Positions 25,995 through 40,100 of a DNA stretch of 64,000 nt are shown in pieces (the first letter of the stretch is position 1; every line of letters begins with the position of its first letter). The notes below the pieces were generated by a model, which ran no database searches, had not been told where the DNA came from, and worked only from the letters and a program-made list of their open reading frames with translations. The DNA lies in NCBI GenBank assembly GCA_964017235.1, contig OZ024931.1, forward strand, positions 119,671,530 to 119,735,529, in the 5' to 3' direction. Position numbers and translations under genes: made by a program. This DNA comes from Sabellastarte sp. h YS-2021 (taxonomy: Eukaryota > Annelida > Polychaeta > Sabellida > Sabellidae).

Positions 25995-28900
25995 TTATGT
26001 CAAGTATATCATAATGTATCAAATCTGAAGACCAAAATTAATTTCAGTTATGTTTTGACAATAAAAGATGACATTTTAGGCGCATTTGGAGCATTACATC
26101 TCTGAACAGAAATTATTTAACCCAAATAGGGCTGTTAAATGGTCAAAAGTAGATGCGTAACAGCCCCAATGAGAACAAAATGTTGGTCTATAATCCTGAA
26201 ATTTGGCCAGAAAATCCTCTGTAACTAGCTAAATCTGACTGCACAGGTTTCAGGATTACATCTGGTATAGCAGTGACTACTTGTGTGGTATTTGGACTCC
26301 AGCAGGCCTGTAATATGCCTGCTGGGGGGTGCATTAACATATACTCATATTTTGCCCAATCAGACAGATGTAAGGCTCTAAACCACATTTCTCGCGAGTG
26401 TGGGAGCCACTCAGAGAGAATTAAGTAGTGTATTCCTTAAGAAATACACACCAAGCTCAAAATACATGTCTTGGGAGTGCATGTAGCGAGGGTACCACTA
26501 AATGGCAATTCAGCCCCAAAACACCCCTTAAGGCTGTTATATCTGGCTCAAATTTTCACAGAAAATTCAGTTTATACCAGAGAATAAAATTGTATTGGTC
26601 TGAACCACTCGAGAGCCATTTTAGGAATTTCAGTTCCGGGGTGTGGGGCTGGTCTGCCCCCCATGGGGGGTTATGTCAAGTATATCATAATGTATCAAAT
26701 CTGAAGACCAAAATTAATTTCAGTTATGTTTTGACAATAAAAGATGACATTTTAGGCGCATTTGGAGCATTACATCTCTGAACAGAAATTATTTAACCCA
26801 AATAGGGCTGTTAAATGGTCAAAAGTAGATGCGTAACAGCCCCAATGAGAACAAAATGTTGGTCTATAATCCTGAAATTTGGCCAGAAAATCCTCTGTAA
26901 CTAGCTAAATCTGACTGCACAGGTTTCAGGATTACATCTGGTATAGCAGTGACTACTTGTGTGGTATTTGGACTCCAGCAGGCCTGTAATATGCCTGCTG
27001 GGGGGTGCATTAACATATACTCATATTTTGCCCAATCAGACAGATGTAAGGCTCTAAACCACATTTCTCGCGAGTGTGGGAGCCACTTAGAGAGAATTAA
27101 GTAGTGTATTCCTTAAGAAATACACACCAAGCTCAAAATACATGTCTTGGGAGTGCATGTAGCGAGGGTACCACTAAATGGCAATTCAGCCCCAAAACAC
27201 CCCTTAAGGCTGTTATATCTGGCTCAAATTTTCACAGAAAATTCAGTTTATACCAGAGAATAAAATTGTATTGGTCTGAACCACTCGAGAGCCATTTTAG
27301 GAATTTCAGTTCCGGGGTGTGGGGCTGGTCTGCCCCCCATGGGGGGTTATGTCAAGTATATCATAATGTATCAAATCTGAAGACCAAAATTAATTTCAGT
27401 TATGTTTTGACAATAAAAGATGACATTTTAGGCGCATTTGGAGCATTACATCTCTGAACAGAAATTATTTAACCCAAATAGGGCTGTTAAATGGTCAAAA
27501 ATAGATGCGTAACAGCCCCAATGAGAACAAAATGTTGGTCTATAATCCTGAAATTTGGCCAGAAAATCCTCTGTAACTAGCTAAATCTGACTGCACAGGT
27601 TTCAGGATTACATCTGGTATAGCAGTGACTACTTGTGTGGTATTTGGACTCCAGCAGGCCTGTAATATGCCTGCTGGGGGGTGCATTAACATATACTCAT
27701 ATTTTGCCCAATCAGACAGATGTAAGGCTCTAAACCACATTTCTCGCGAGTGTGGGAGCCACTCAGAGAGAATTAAGTAGTGTATTCCTTAAGAAATACA
27801 CACCAAGCTCAAAATACATGTCTTGGGAGTGCATGTAGCGAGGGTACCACTAAATGGCAATTCAGCCCCAAAACACCCCTTAAGGCTGTTATATCTGGCT
27901 CAAATTTTCACAGAAAATTCAGTTTATACCAGAGAATAAAATTGTATTGGTCTGAACCACTCGAGAGCCATTTTAGGAATTTCAGTTCCGGGGTGTGGGG
28001 CTGGTCTGCCCCCCATGGGGGGTTATGTCAAGTATATCATAATGTATCAAATCTGAAGACCAAAATTAATTTCAGTTATGTTTTGACAATAAAAGATGAC
28101 ATTTTAGGCGCATTTGGAGCATTACATCTCTGAACAGAAATTATTTAACCCAAATAGGGCTGTTAAATGGTCAAAAATAGATGCGTAACAGCCCCAATGA
28201 GAACAAAATGTTGGTCTATAATCCTGAAATTTGGCCAGAAAATCCTCTGTAACTAGCTAAATCTGACTGCACAGGTTTCAGGATTACATCTGGTATAGCA
28301 GTGACTACTTGTGTGGTATTTGGACTCCAGCAGGCCTGTAATATGCCTGCTGGGGGGTGCATTAACATATACTCATATTTTGCCCAATCAGACAGATGTA
28401 AGGCTCTAAACCACATTTCTCGCGAGTGTGGGAGCCACTCAGAGAGAATTAAGTAGTGTATTCCTTAAGAAATACACACCAAGCTCAAAATACATGTCTT
28501 GGGAGTGCATGTAGCGAGGGTACCACTAAATGGCAATTCAGCCCCAAAACACCCCTTAAGGCTGTTATATCTGGCTCAAATTTTCACAGAAAATTCAGTT
28601 TATACCAGAGAATAAAATTGTATTGGTCTGAACCACTCGAGAGCCATTTTAGGAATTTCAGTTCCGGGGTGTGGGGCTGGTCTGCCCCCCATGGGGGGTT
28701 ATGTCAAGTATATCATAATGTATCAAATCTGAAGACCAAAATTAATTTCAGTTATGTTTTGACAATAAAAGATGACATTTTAGGCGCATTTGGAGCATTA
28801 CATCTCTGAACAGAAATTATTTAACCCAAATAGGGCTGTTAAATGGTCAAAAGTAGATGCGTAACAGCCCCAATGAGAACAAAATGTTGGTCTATAATCC

Positions 28901-31402
28901 TGAAATTTGGCCAGAAAATCCTCTGTAACTAGCTAAATCTGACTGCACAGGTTTCAGGATTACATCTGGTATAGCAGTGACTACTTGTGTGGTATTTGGA
29001 CTCCAGCAGGCCTGTAATATGCCTGCTGGGGGGTGCATTAACATATACTCATATTTTGCCCAATCAGACAGATGTAAGGCTCTAAACCACATTTCTCGCG
29101 AGTGTGGGAGCCACTCAGAGAGAATTAAGTAGTGTATTCCTTAAGAAATACACACCAAGCTCAAAATACATGTCTTGGGAGTGCATGTAGCGAGGGTACC
29201 ACTAAATGGCAATTCAGCCCCAAAACACCCCTTAAGGCTGTTATATCTGGCTCAAATTTTCACAGAAAATTCAGTTTATACCAGAGAATAAAATTGTATT
29301 GGTCTGAACCACTCGAGAGCCATTTTAGGAATTTCAGTTCCGGGGTGTGGGGCTGGTCTGCCCCCCATGGGGGGTTATGTCAAGTATATCATAATGTATC
29401 AAATCTGAAGACCAAAATTAATTTCAGTTATGTTTTGACAATAAAAGATGACATTTTAGGCGCATTTGGAGCATTACATCTCTGAACAGAAATTATTTAA
29501 CCCAAATAGGGCTGTTAAATGGTCAAAAGTAGATGCGTAACAGCCCCAATGAGAACAAAATGTTGGTCTATAATCCTGAAATTTGGCCAGAAAATCCTCT
29601 GTAACTAGCTAAATCTGACTGCACAGGTTTCAGGATTACATCTGGTATAGCAGTGACTACTTGTGTGGTATTTGGACTCCAGCAGGCCTGTAATATGCCT
29701 GCTGGGGGGTGCATTAACATATACTCATATTTTGCCCAATCAGACAGATGTAAGGCTCTAAACCACATTTCTCGCGAGTGTGGGAGCCACTTAGAGAGAA
29801 TTAAGTAGTGTATTCCTTAAGAAATACACACCAAGCTCAAAATACATGTCTTGGGAGTGCATGTAGCGAGGGTACCACTAAATGGCAATTCAGCCCCAAA
29901 ACACCCCTTAAGGCTGTTATATCTGGCTCAAATTTTCACAGAAAATTCAGTTTATACCAGAGAATAAAATTGTATTGGTCTGAACCACTCGAGAGCCATT
30001 TTAGGAATTTCAGTTCCGGGGTGTGGGGCTGGTCTGCCCCCCATGGGGGGTTATGTCAAGTATATCATAATGTATCAAATCTGAAGACCAAAATTAATTT
30101 CAGTTATGTTTTGACAATAAAAGATGACATTTTAGGCGCATTTGGAGCATTACATCTCTGAACAGAAATTATTTAACCCAAATAGGGCTGTTAAATGGTC
30201 AAAAATAGATGCGTAACAGCCCCAATGAGAACAAAATGTTGGTCTATAATCCTGAAATTTGGCCAGAAAATCCTCTGTAACTAGCTAAATCTGACTGCAC
30301 AGGTTTCAGGATTACATCTGGTATAGCAGTGACTACTTGTGTGGTATTTGGACTCCAGCAGGCCTGTAATATGCCTGCTGGGGGGTGCATTAACATATAC
30401 TCATATTTTGCCCAATCAGACAGATGTAAGGCTCTAAACCACATTTCTCGCGAGTGTGGGAGCCACTCAGAGAGAATTAAGTAGTGTATTCCTTAAGAAA
30501 TACACACCAAGCTCAAAATACATGTCTTGGGAGTGCATGTAGCGAGGGTACCACTAAATGGCAATTCAGCCCCAAAACACCCCTTAAGGCTGTTATATCT
30601 GGCTCAAATTTTCACAGAAAATTCAGTTTATACCAGAGAATAAAATTGTATTGGTCTGAACCACTCGAGAGCCATTTTAGGAATTTCAGTTCCGGGGTGT
30701 GGGGCTGGTCTGCCCCCCATGGGGGGTTATGTCAAGTATATCATAATGTATCAAATCTGAAGACCAAAATTAATTTCAGTTATGTTTTGACAATAAAAGA
30801 TGACATTTTAGGCGCATTTGGAGCATTACATCTCTGAACAGAAATTATTTAACCCAAATAGGGCTGTTAAATGGTCAAAAATAGATGCGTAACAGCCCCA
30901 ATGAGAACAAAATGTTGGTCTATAATCCTGAAATTTGGCCAGAAAATCCTCTGTAACTAGCTAAATCTGACTGCACAGGTTTCAGGATTACATCTGGTAT
31001 AGCAGTGACTACTTGTGTGGTATTTGGACTCCAGCAGGCCTGTAATATGCCTGCTGGGGGGTGCATTAACATATACTCATATTTTGCCCAATCAGACAGA
31101 TGTAAGGCTCTAAACCACATTTCTCGCGAGTGTGGGAGCCACTCAGAGAGAATTAAGTAGTGTATTCCTTAAGAAATACACACCAAGCTCAAAATACATG
31201 TCTTGGGAGTGCATGTAGCGAGGGTACCACTAAATGGCAATTCAGCCCCAAAACACCCCTTAAGGCTGTTATATCTGGCTCAAATTTTCACAGAAAATTC
31301 AGTTTATACCAGAGAATAAAATTGTATTGGTCTGAACCACTCGAGAGCCATTTTAGGAATTTCAGTTCCGGGGTGTGGGGCTGGTCTGCCCCCCATGGGG
31401 GG
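25995..31402 (+). repeat. B block 5: possible four-monomer pattern, two copies of 2704 bp
   Basis: Types read GCC, GCT, ACC, ACC, then GCC, GCT, ACC, ACC. This is two copies of a tetramer by the two informative sites (155 and 418). Site 231 is C throughout. With so few markers, chance is not excluded. Confidence 0.55.
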
Positions 31403-34106
31403 TTATGTCAAGTATATCATAATGTATCAAATCTGAAGACCAAAATTAATTTCAGTTATGTTTTGACAATAAAAGATGACATTTTAGGCGCATTTGGAGC
31501 ATTACATCTCTGAACAGAAATTATTTAACCCAAATAGGGCTGTTAAATGGTCAAAAATAGATGCGTAACAGCCCCAATGAGAACAAAATGTTGGTCTATA
31601 ATCCTGAAATTTGGCCAGAAAATCCTCTGTAACTAGCTAAATCTGACTGCACAGGTTTCAGGATTACATCTGGTATAGCAGTGACTACTTGTGTGGTATT
31701 TGGACTCCAGAAGGCCTGTAATATGCCTGCTGGGGGGTGCATTAACATATACTCATATTTTGCCCAATCAGACAGATGTAAGGCTCTAAACCACATTTCT
31801 CGCGAGTGTGGGAGCCACTTAGAGAGAATTAAGTAGTGTATTCCTTAAGAAATACACACCAAGCTCAAAATACATGTCTTGGGAGTGCATGTAGCGAGGG
31901 TACCACTAAATGGCAATTCAGCCCCAAAACACCCCTTAAGGCTGTTATATCTGGCTCAAATTTTCACAGAAAATTCAGTTTATACCAGAGAATAAAATTG
32001 TATTGGTCTGAACCACTCGAGAGCCATTTTAGGAATTTCAGTTCCGGGGTGTGGGGCTGGTCTGCCCCCCATGGGGGGTTATGTCAAGTATATCATAATG
32101 TATCAAATCTGAAGACCAAAATTAATTTCAGTTATGTTTTGACAATAAAAGATGACATTTTAGGCGCATTTGGAGCATTACATCTCTGAACAGAAATTAT
32201 TTAACCCAAATAGGGCTGTTAAATGGTCAAAAGTAGATGCATAACAGCCCCAATGAGTACAACATGTTGGTCTATAATCCTGAAATTTGGCCAGAAAATC
32301 CTCTGTAACTAGCTAAATCTGACTGCACAGGTTTCAGGATTACATCTGGTATACCAGTGACTACTTGTGTGGTATTTGGACTCCAGCAGGCCTGTAATAT
32401 GCCTGCTGGGGGGTGCATTAACATATACTCATATTTTGCCCAATCAGACAGATGTAAGGCTCTAAACCACATTTCTCGCGAGTGTGGGAGCCACTCAGAG
32501 AGAATTAAGTAGTGTATTCCTTAAGAAATACACACCAAGCTCAAAATACATGTCTTGGGAGTGCATGTAGCGAGGGTACCACTAAATGGCAATTCAGCCC
32601 CAAAACACCCCTTAAGGCTGTTATATCTGGCTCAAATTTTCACAGAAAATTCAGTTTATACCAGAGAATAAAATTGTATTGGTCTGAACCACTCGAGAGC
32701 CATTTTAGGAATTTCAGTTCCGGGGTGTGGGGCTGGTCTGCCCCCCATGGGGGGTTATGTCAAGTATATCATAATGTATCAAATCTGAAGACCAAAATTA
32801 ATTTCAGTTATGTTTTGACAATAAAAGATGATATTTTAGGCGCATTTGGAGCATTACATCTCTGAACAGAAATTATTTAACCCAAATAGGGCTGTTAAAT
32901 GGTCAAAAGTAGATGCGTAACAGCCCCAATGAGAACAAAATGTTGGTCTATAATCCTGAAATTTGGCCAGAAAATCCTCTGTAACTAGCTAAATCTGACT
33001 GCACAGGTTTCAGGATTACATCTGGTATAGCAGTGACTACTTGTGTGGTATTTGGACTCCAGCAGGCCTGTAATATGCCTGCTGGGGGGTGCATTAACAT
33101 ATACTCATATTTTGCCCAATCAGACAGATGTAAGGCTCTAAACCACATTTCTCGCGAGTGTGGGAGCCACTCAGAGAGAATTAAGTAGTGTATTCCTTAA
33201 GAAATACACACCAAGCTCAAAATACATGTCTTGGGAGTGCATGTAGCGAGGGTACCACTAAATGGCAATTCAGCCCCAAAACACCCCTTAAGGCTGTTAT
33301 ATCTGGCTCAAATTTTCACAGAAAATTCAGTTTATACCAGAGAATAAAATTGTATTGGTCTGAACCACTCGAGAGCCATTTTAGGAATTTCAGTTCCGGG
33401 GTGTGGGGCTGGTCTGCCCCCCATGGGGGGTTATGTCAAGTATATCATAATGTATCAAATCTGAAGACCAAAATTAATTTCAGTTATGTTTTGACAATAA
33501 AAGATGACATTTTAGGCGCATTTGGAGCATTACATCTCTGAACAGAAATTATTTAACCCAAATAGGGCTGTTAAATGGTCAAAAGTAGATGCGTAACAGC
33601 CCCAATGAGAACAAAATGTTGGTCTATAATCCTGAAATTTGGCCAGAAAATCCTCTGTAACTAGCTAAATCTGACTGCACAGGTTTCAGGATTACATCTG
33701 GTATAGCAGTGACTACTTGTGTGGTATTTGGACTCCAGCAGGCCTGTAATATGCCTGCTGGGGGGTGCATTAACATATACTCATATTTTGCCCAATCAGA
33801 CAGATGTAAGGCTCTAAACCACATTTCTCGCGAGTGTGGGAGCCACTTAGAGAGAATTAAGTAGTGTATTCCTTAAGAAATACACACCAAGCTCAAAATA
33901 CATGTCTTGGGAGTGCATGTAGCGAGGGTACCACTAAATGGCAATTCAGCCCCAAAACACCCCTTAAGGCTGTTATATCTGGCTCAAATTTTCACAGAAA
34001 ATTCAGTTTATACCAGAGAATAAAATTGTATTGGTCTGAACCACTCGAGAGCCATTTTAGGAATTTCAGTTCCGGGGTGTGGGGCTGGTCTGCCCCCCAT
34101 GGGGGG
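31403..34106 (+). repeat. B block 6: mixed monomers, one with A-like bases
   Basis: Types are ACT (with C to A at 31711), GCC, GCC, GCT. The second monomer (32079-32754) is the most divergent B copy noticed. It has A-subfamily bases at 32241 and 32258 and private changes at 32263 and 32354. The third has C to T at 32832. Confidence 0.85.
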
Positions 34107-37100
34107 TTATGTCAAGTATATCATAATGTATCAAATCTGAAGACCAAAATTAATTTCAGTTATGTTTTGACAATAAAAGATGACATTTTAGGCGCATTTG
34201 GAGCATTACATCTCTGAACAGAAATTATTTAACCCAAATAGGGCTGTTAAATGGTCAAAAATAGATGCGTAACAGCCCCAATGAGAACAAAATGTTGGTC
34301 TATAATCCTGAAATTTGGCCAGAAAATCCTCTGTAACTAGCTAAATCTGACTGCACAGGTTTCAGGATTACATCTGGTATAGCAGTGACTACTTGTGTGG
34401 TATTTGGACTCCAGCAGGCCTGTAATATGCCTGCTGGGGGGTGCATTAACATATACTCATATTTTGCCCAATCAGACAGATGTAAGGCTCTAAACCACAT
34501 TTCTCGCGAGTGTGGGAGCCACTCAGAGAGAATTAAGTAGTGTATTCCTTAAGAAATACACACCAAGCTCAAAATACATGTCTTGGGAGTGCATGTAGCG
34601 AGGGTACCACTAAATGGCAATTCAGCCCCAAAACACCCCTTAAGGCTGTTATATCTGGCTCAAATTTTCACAGAAAATTCAGTTTATACCAGAGAATAAA
34701 ATTGTATTGGTCTGAACCACTCGAGAGCCATTTTAGGAATTTCAGTTCCGGGGTGTGGGGCTGGTCTGCCCCCCATGGGGGGTTATGTCAAGTATATCAT
34801 AATGTATCAAATCTGAAGACCAAAATTAATTTCAGTTATGTTTTGACAATAAAAGATGACATTTTAGGCGCATTTGGAGCATTACATCTCTGAACAGAAA
34901 TTATTTAACCCAAATAGGGCTGTTAAATGGTCAAAAATAGATGCGTAACAGCCCCAATGAGAACAAAATGTTGGTCTATAATCCTGAAATTTGGCCAGAA
35001 AATCCTCTGTAACTAGCTAAATCTGACTGCACAGGTTTCAGGATTACATCTGGTATAGCAGTGACTACTTGTGTGGTATTTGGACTCCAGCAGGCCTGTA
35101 ATATGCCTGCTGGGGGGTGCATTAACATATACTCATATTTTGCCCAATCAGACAGATGTAAGGCTCTAAACCACATTTCTCGCGAGTGTGGGAGCCACTC
35201 AGAGAGAATTAAGTAGTGTATTCCTTAAGAAATACACACCAAGCTCAAAATACATGTCTTGGGAGTGCATGTAGCGAGGGTACCACTAAATGGCAATTCA
35301 GCCCCAAAACACCCCTTAAGGCTGTTATATCTGGCTCAAATTTTCACAGAAAATTCAGTTTATACCAGAGAATAAAATTGTATTGGTCTGAACCACTCGA
35401 GAGCCATTTTAGGAATTTCAGTTCCGGGGTGTGGGGCTGGTCTGCCCCCCATGGGGGGTTATGTCAAGTATATCATAATGTATCAAATCTGAAGACCAAA
35501 ATTAATTTCAGTTATGTTTTGACAATAAAAGATGACATTTTAGGCGCATTTGGAGCATTACATCTCTGAACAGAAATTATTTAACCCAAATAGGGCTGTT
35601 AAATGGTCAAAAATAGATGCGTAACAGCCCCAATGAGAACAAAATGTTGGTCTATAATCCTGAAATTTGGCCAGAAAATCCTCTGTAACTAGCTAAATCT
35701 GACTGCACAGGTTTCAGGATTACATCTGGTATAGCAGTGACTACTTGTGTGGTATTTGGACTCCAGCAGGCCTGTAATATGCCTGCTGGGGGGTGCATTA
35801 ACATATACTCATATTTTGCCCAATCAGACAGATGTAAGGCTCTAAACCACATTTCTCGCGAGTGTGGGAGCCACTCAGAGAGAATTAAGTAGTGTATTCC
35901 TTAAGAAATACACACCAAGCTCAAAATACATGTCTTGGGAGTGCATGTAGCGAGGGTACCACTAAATGGCAATTCAGCCCCAAAACACCCCTTAAGGCTG
36001 TTATATCTGGCTCAAATTTTCACAGAAAATTCAGTTTATACCAGAGAATAAAATTGTATTGGTCTGAACCACTCGAGAGCCATTTTAGGAATTTCAGTTC
36101 CGGGGTGTGGGGCTGGTCTGCCCCCCATGGGGGGTTATGTCAAGTATATCATAATGTATCAAATCTGAAGACCAAAATTAATTTCAGTTATGTTTTGACA
36201 ATAAAAGATGACATTTTAGGCGCATTTGGAGCATTACATCTCTGAACAGAAATTATTTAACCCAAATAGGGCTGTTAAATGGTCAAAAGTAGATGCGTAA
36301 CAGCCCCAATGAGAACAAAATGTTGGTCTATAATCCTGAAATTTGGCCAGAAAATCCTCTGTAACTAGCTAAATCTGACTGCACAGGTTTCAGGATTACA
36401 TCTGGTATAGCAGTGACTACTTGTGTGGTATTTGGACTCCAGCAGGCCTGTAATATGCCTGCTGGGGGGTGCATTAACATATACTCATATTTTGCCCAAT
36501 CAGACAGATGTAAGGCTCTAAACCACATTTCTCGCGAGTGTGGGAGCCACTCAGAGAGAATTAAGTAGTGTATTCCTTAAGAAATACACACCAAGCTCAA
36601 AATACATGTCTTGGGAGTGCATGTAGCGAGGGTACCACTAAATGGCAATTCAGCCCCAAAACACCCCTTAAGGCTGTTATATCTGGCTCAAATTTTCACA
36701 GAAAATTCAGTTTATACCAGAGAATAAAATTGTATTGGTCTGAACCACTCGAGAGCCATTTTAGGAATTTCAGTTCCGGGGTGTGGGGCTGGTCTGCCCC
36801 CCATGGGGGGTTATGTCAAGTATATCATAATGTATCAAATCTGAAGACCAAAATTAATTTCAGTTATGTTTTGACAATAAAAGATGACATTTTAGGCGCA
36901 TTTGGAGCATTACATCTCTGAACAGAAATTATTTAACCCAAATAGGGCTGTTAAATGGTCAAAAATAGATGCGTAACAGCCCCAATGAGAACAAAATGTT
37001 GGTCTATAATCCTGAAATTTGGCCAGAAAATCCTCTGTAACTAGCTAAATCTGACTGCACAGGTTTCAGGATTACATCTGGTATAGCAGTGACTACTTGT

Positions 37101-40100
37101 GTGGTATTTGGACTCCAGCAGGCCTGTAATATGCCTGCTGGGGGGTGCATTAACATATACTCATATTTTGCCCAATCAGACAGATGTAAGGCTCTAAACC
37201 ACATTTCTCGCGAGTGTGGGAGCCACTCAGAGAGAATTAAGTAGTGTATTCCTTAAGAAATACACACCAAGCTCAAAATACATGTCTTGGGAGTGCATGT
37301 AGCGAGGGTACCACTAAATGGCAATTCAGCCCCAAAACACCCCTTAAGGCTGTTATATCTGGCTCAAATTTTCACAGAAAATTCAGTTTATACCAGAGAA
37401 TAAAATTGTATTGGTCTGAACCACTCGAGAGCCATTTTAGGAATTTCAGTTCCGGGGTGTGGGGCTGGTCTGCCCCCCATGGGGGGTTATGTCAAGTATA
37501 TCATAATGTATCAAATCTGAAGACCAAAATTAATTTCAGTTATGTTTTGACAATAAAAGATGACATTTTAGGCGCATTTGGAGCATTACATCTCTGAACA
37601 GAAATTATTTAACCCAAATAGGGCTGTTAAATGGTCAAAAATAGATGCGTAACAGCCCCAATGAGAACAAAATGTTGGTCTATAATCCTGAAATTTGGCC
37701 AGAAAATCCTCTGTAACTAGCTAAATCTGACTGCACAGGTTTCAGGATTACATCTGGTATAGCAGTGACTACTTGTGTGGTATTTGGACTCCAGCAGGCC
37801 TGTAATATGCCTGCTGGGGGGTGCATTAACATATACTCATATTTTGCCCAATCAGACAGATGTAAGGCTCTAAACCACATTTCTCGCGAGTGTGGGAGCC
37901 ACTCAGAGAGAATTAAGTAGTGTATTCCTTAAGAAATACACACCAAGCTCAAAATACATGTCTTGGGAGTGCATGTAGCGAGGGTACCACTAAATGGCAA
38001 TTCAGCCCCAAAACACCCCTTAAGGCTGTTATATCTGGCTCAAATTTTCACAGAAAATTCAGTTTATACCAGAGAATAAAATTGTATTGGTCTGAACCAC
38101 TCGAGAGCCATTTTAGGAATTTCAGTTCCGGGGTGTGGGGCTGGTCTGCCCCCCATGGGGGGTTATGTCAAGTATATCATAATGTATCAAATCTGAAGAC
38201 CAAAATTAATTTCAGTTATGTTTTGACAATAAAAGATGACATTTTAGGCGCATTTGGAGCATTACATCTCTGAACAGAAATTATTTAACCCAAATAGGGC
38301 TGTTAAATGGTCAAAAATAGATGCGTAACAGCCCCAATGAGAACAAAATGTTGGTCTATAATCCTGAAATTTGGCCAGAAAATCCTCTGTAACTAGCTAA
38401 ATCTGACTGCACAGGTTTCAGGATTACATCTGGTATAGCAGTGACTACTTGTGTGGTATTTGGACTCCAGCAGGCCTGTAATATGCCTGCTGGGGGGTGC
38501 ATTAACATATACTCATATTTTGCCCAATCAGACAGATGTAAGGCTCTAAACCACATTTCTCGCGAGTGTGGGAGCCACTCAGAGAGAATTAAGTAGTGTA
38601 TTCCTTAAGAAATACACACCAAGCTCAAAATACATGTCTTGGGAGTGCATGTAGCGAGGGTACCACTAAATGGCAATTCAGCCCCAAAACACCCCTTAAG
38701 GCTGTTATATCTGGCTCAAATTTTCACAGAAAATTCAGTTTATACCAGAGAATAAAATTGTATTGGTCTGAACCACTCGAGAGCCATTTTAGGAATTTCA
38801 GTTCCGGGGTGTGGGGCTGGTCTGCCCCCCATGGGGGGTTATGTCAAGTATATCATAATGTATCAAATCTGAAGACCAAAATTAATTTCAGTTATGTTTT
38901 GACAATAAAAGATGACATTTTAGGCGCATTTGGAGCATTACATCTCTGAACAGAAATTATTTAACCCAAATAGGGCTGTTAAATGGTCAAAAATAGATGC
39001 GTAACAGCCCCAATGAGAACAAAATGTTGGTCTATAATCCTGAAATTTGGCCAGAAAATCCTCTGTAACTAGCTAAATCTGACTGCACAGGTTTCAGGAT
39101 TACATCTGGTATAGCAGTGACTACTTGTGTGGTATTTGGACTCCAGCAGGCCTGTAATATGCCTGCTGGGGGGTGCATTAACATATACTCATATTTTGCC
39201 CAATCAGACAGATGTAAGGCTCTAAACCACATTTCTCGCGAGTGTGGGAGCCACTCAGAGAGAATTAAGTAGTGTATTCCTTAAGAAATACACACCAAGC
39301 TCAAAATACATGTCTTGGGAGTGCATGTAGCGAGGGTACCACTAAATGGCAATTCAGCCCCAAAACACCCCTTAAGGCTGTTATATCTGGCTCAAATTTT
39401 CACAGAAAATTCAGTTTATACCAGAGAATAAAATTGTATTGGTCTGAACCACTCGAGAGCCATTTTAGGAATTTCAGTTCCGGGGTGTGGGGCTGGTCTG
39501 CCCCCCATGGGGGGTTATGTCAAGTATATCATAATGTATCAAATCTGAAGACCAAAATTAATTTCAGTTATGTTTTGACAATAAAAGATGACATTTTAGG
39601 CGCATTTGGAGCATTACATCTCTGAACAGAAATTATTTAACCCAAATAGGGCTGTTAAATGGTCAAAAATAGATGCGTAACAGCCCCAATGAGAACAAAA
39701 TGTTGGTCTATAATCCTGAAATTTGGCCAGAAAATCCTCTGTAACTAGCTAAATCTGACTGCACAGGTTTCAGGATTACATCTGGTATAGCAGTGACTAC
39801 TTGTGTGGTATTTGGACTCCAGCAGGCCTGTAATATGCCTGCTGGGGGGTGCATTAACATATACTCATATTTTGCCCAATCAGACAGATGTAAGGCTCTA
39901 AACCACATTTCTCGCGAGTGTGGGAGCCACTCAGAGAGAATTAAGTAGTGTATTCCTTAAGAAATACACACCAAGCTCAAAATACATGTCTTGGGAGTGC
40001 ATGTAGCGAGGGTACCACTAAATGGCAATTCAGCCCCAAAACACCCCTTAAGGCTGTTATATCTGGCTCAAATTTTCACAGAAAATTCAGTTTATACCAG

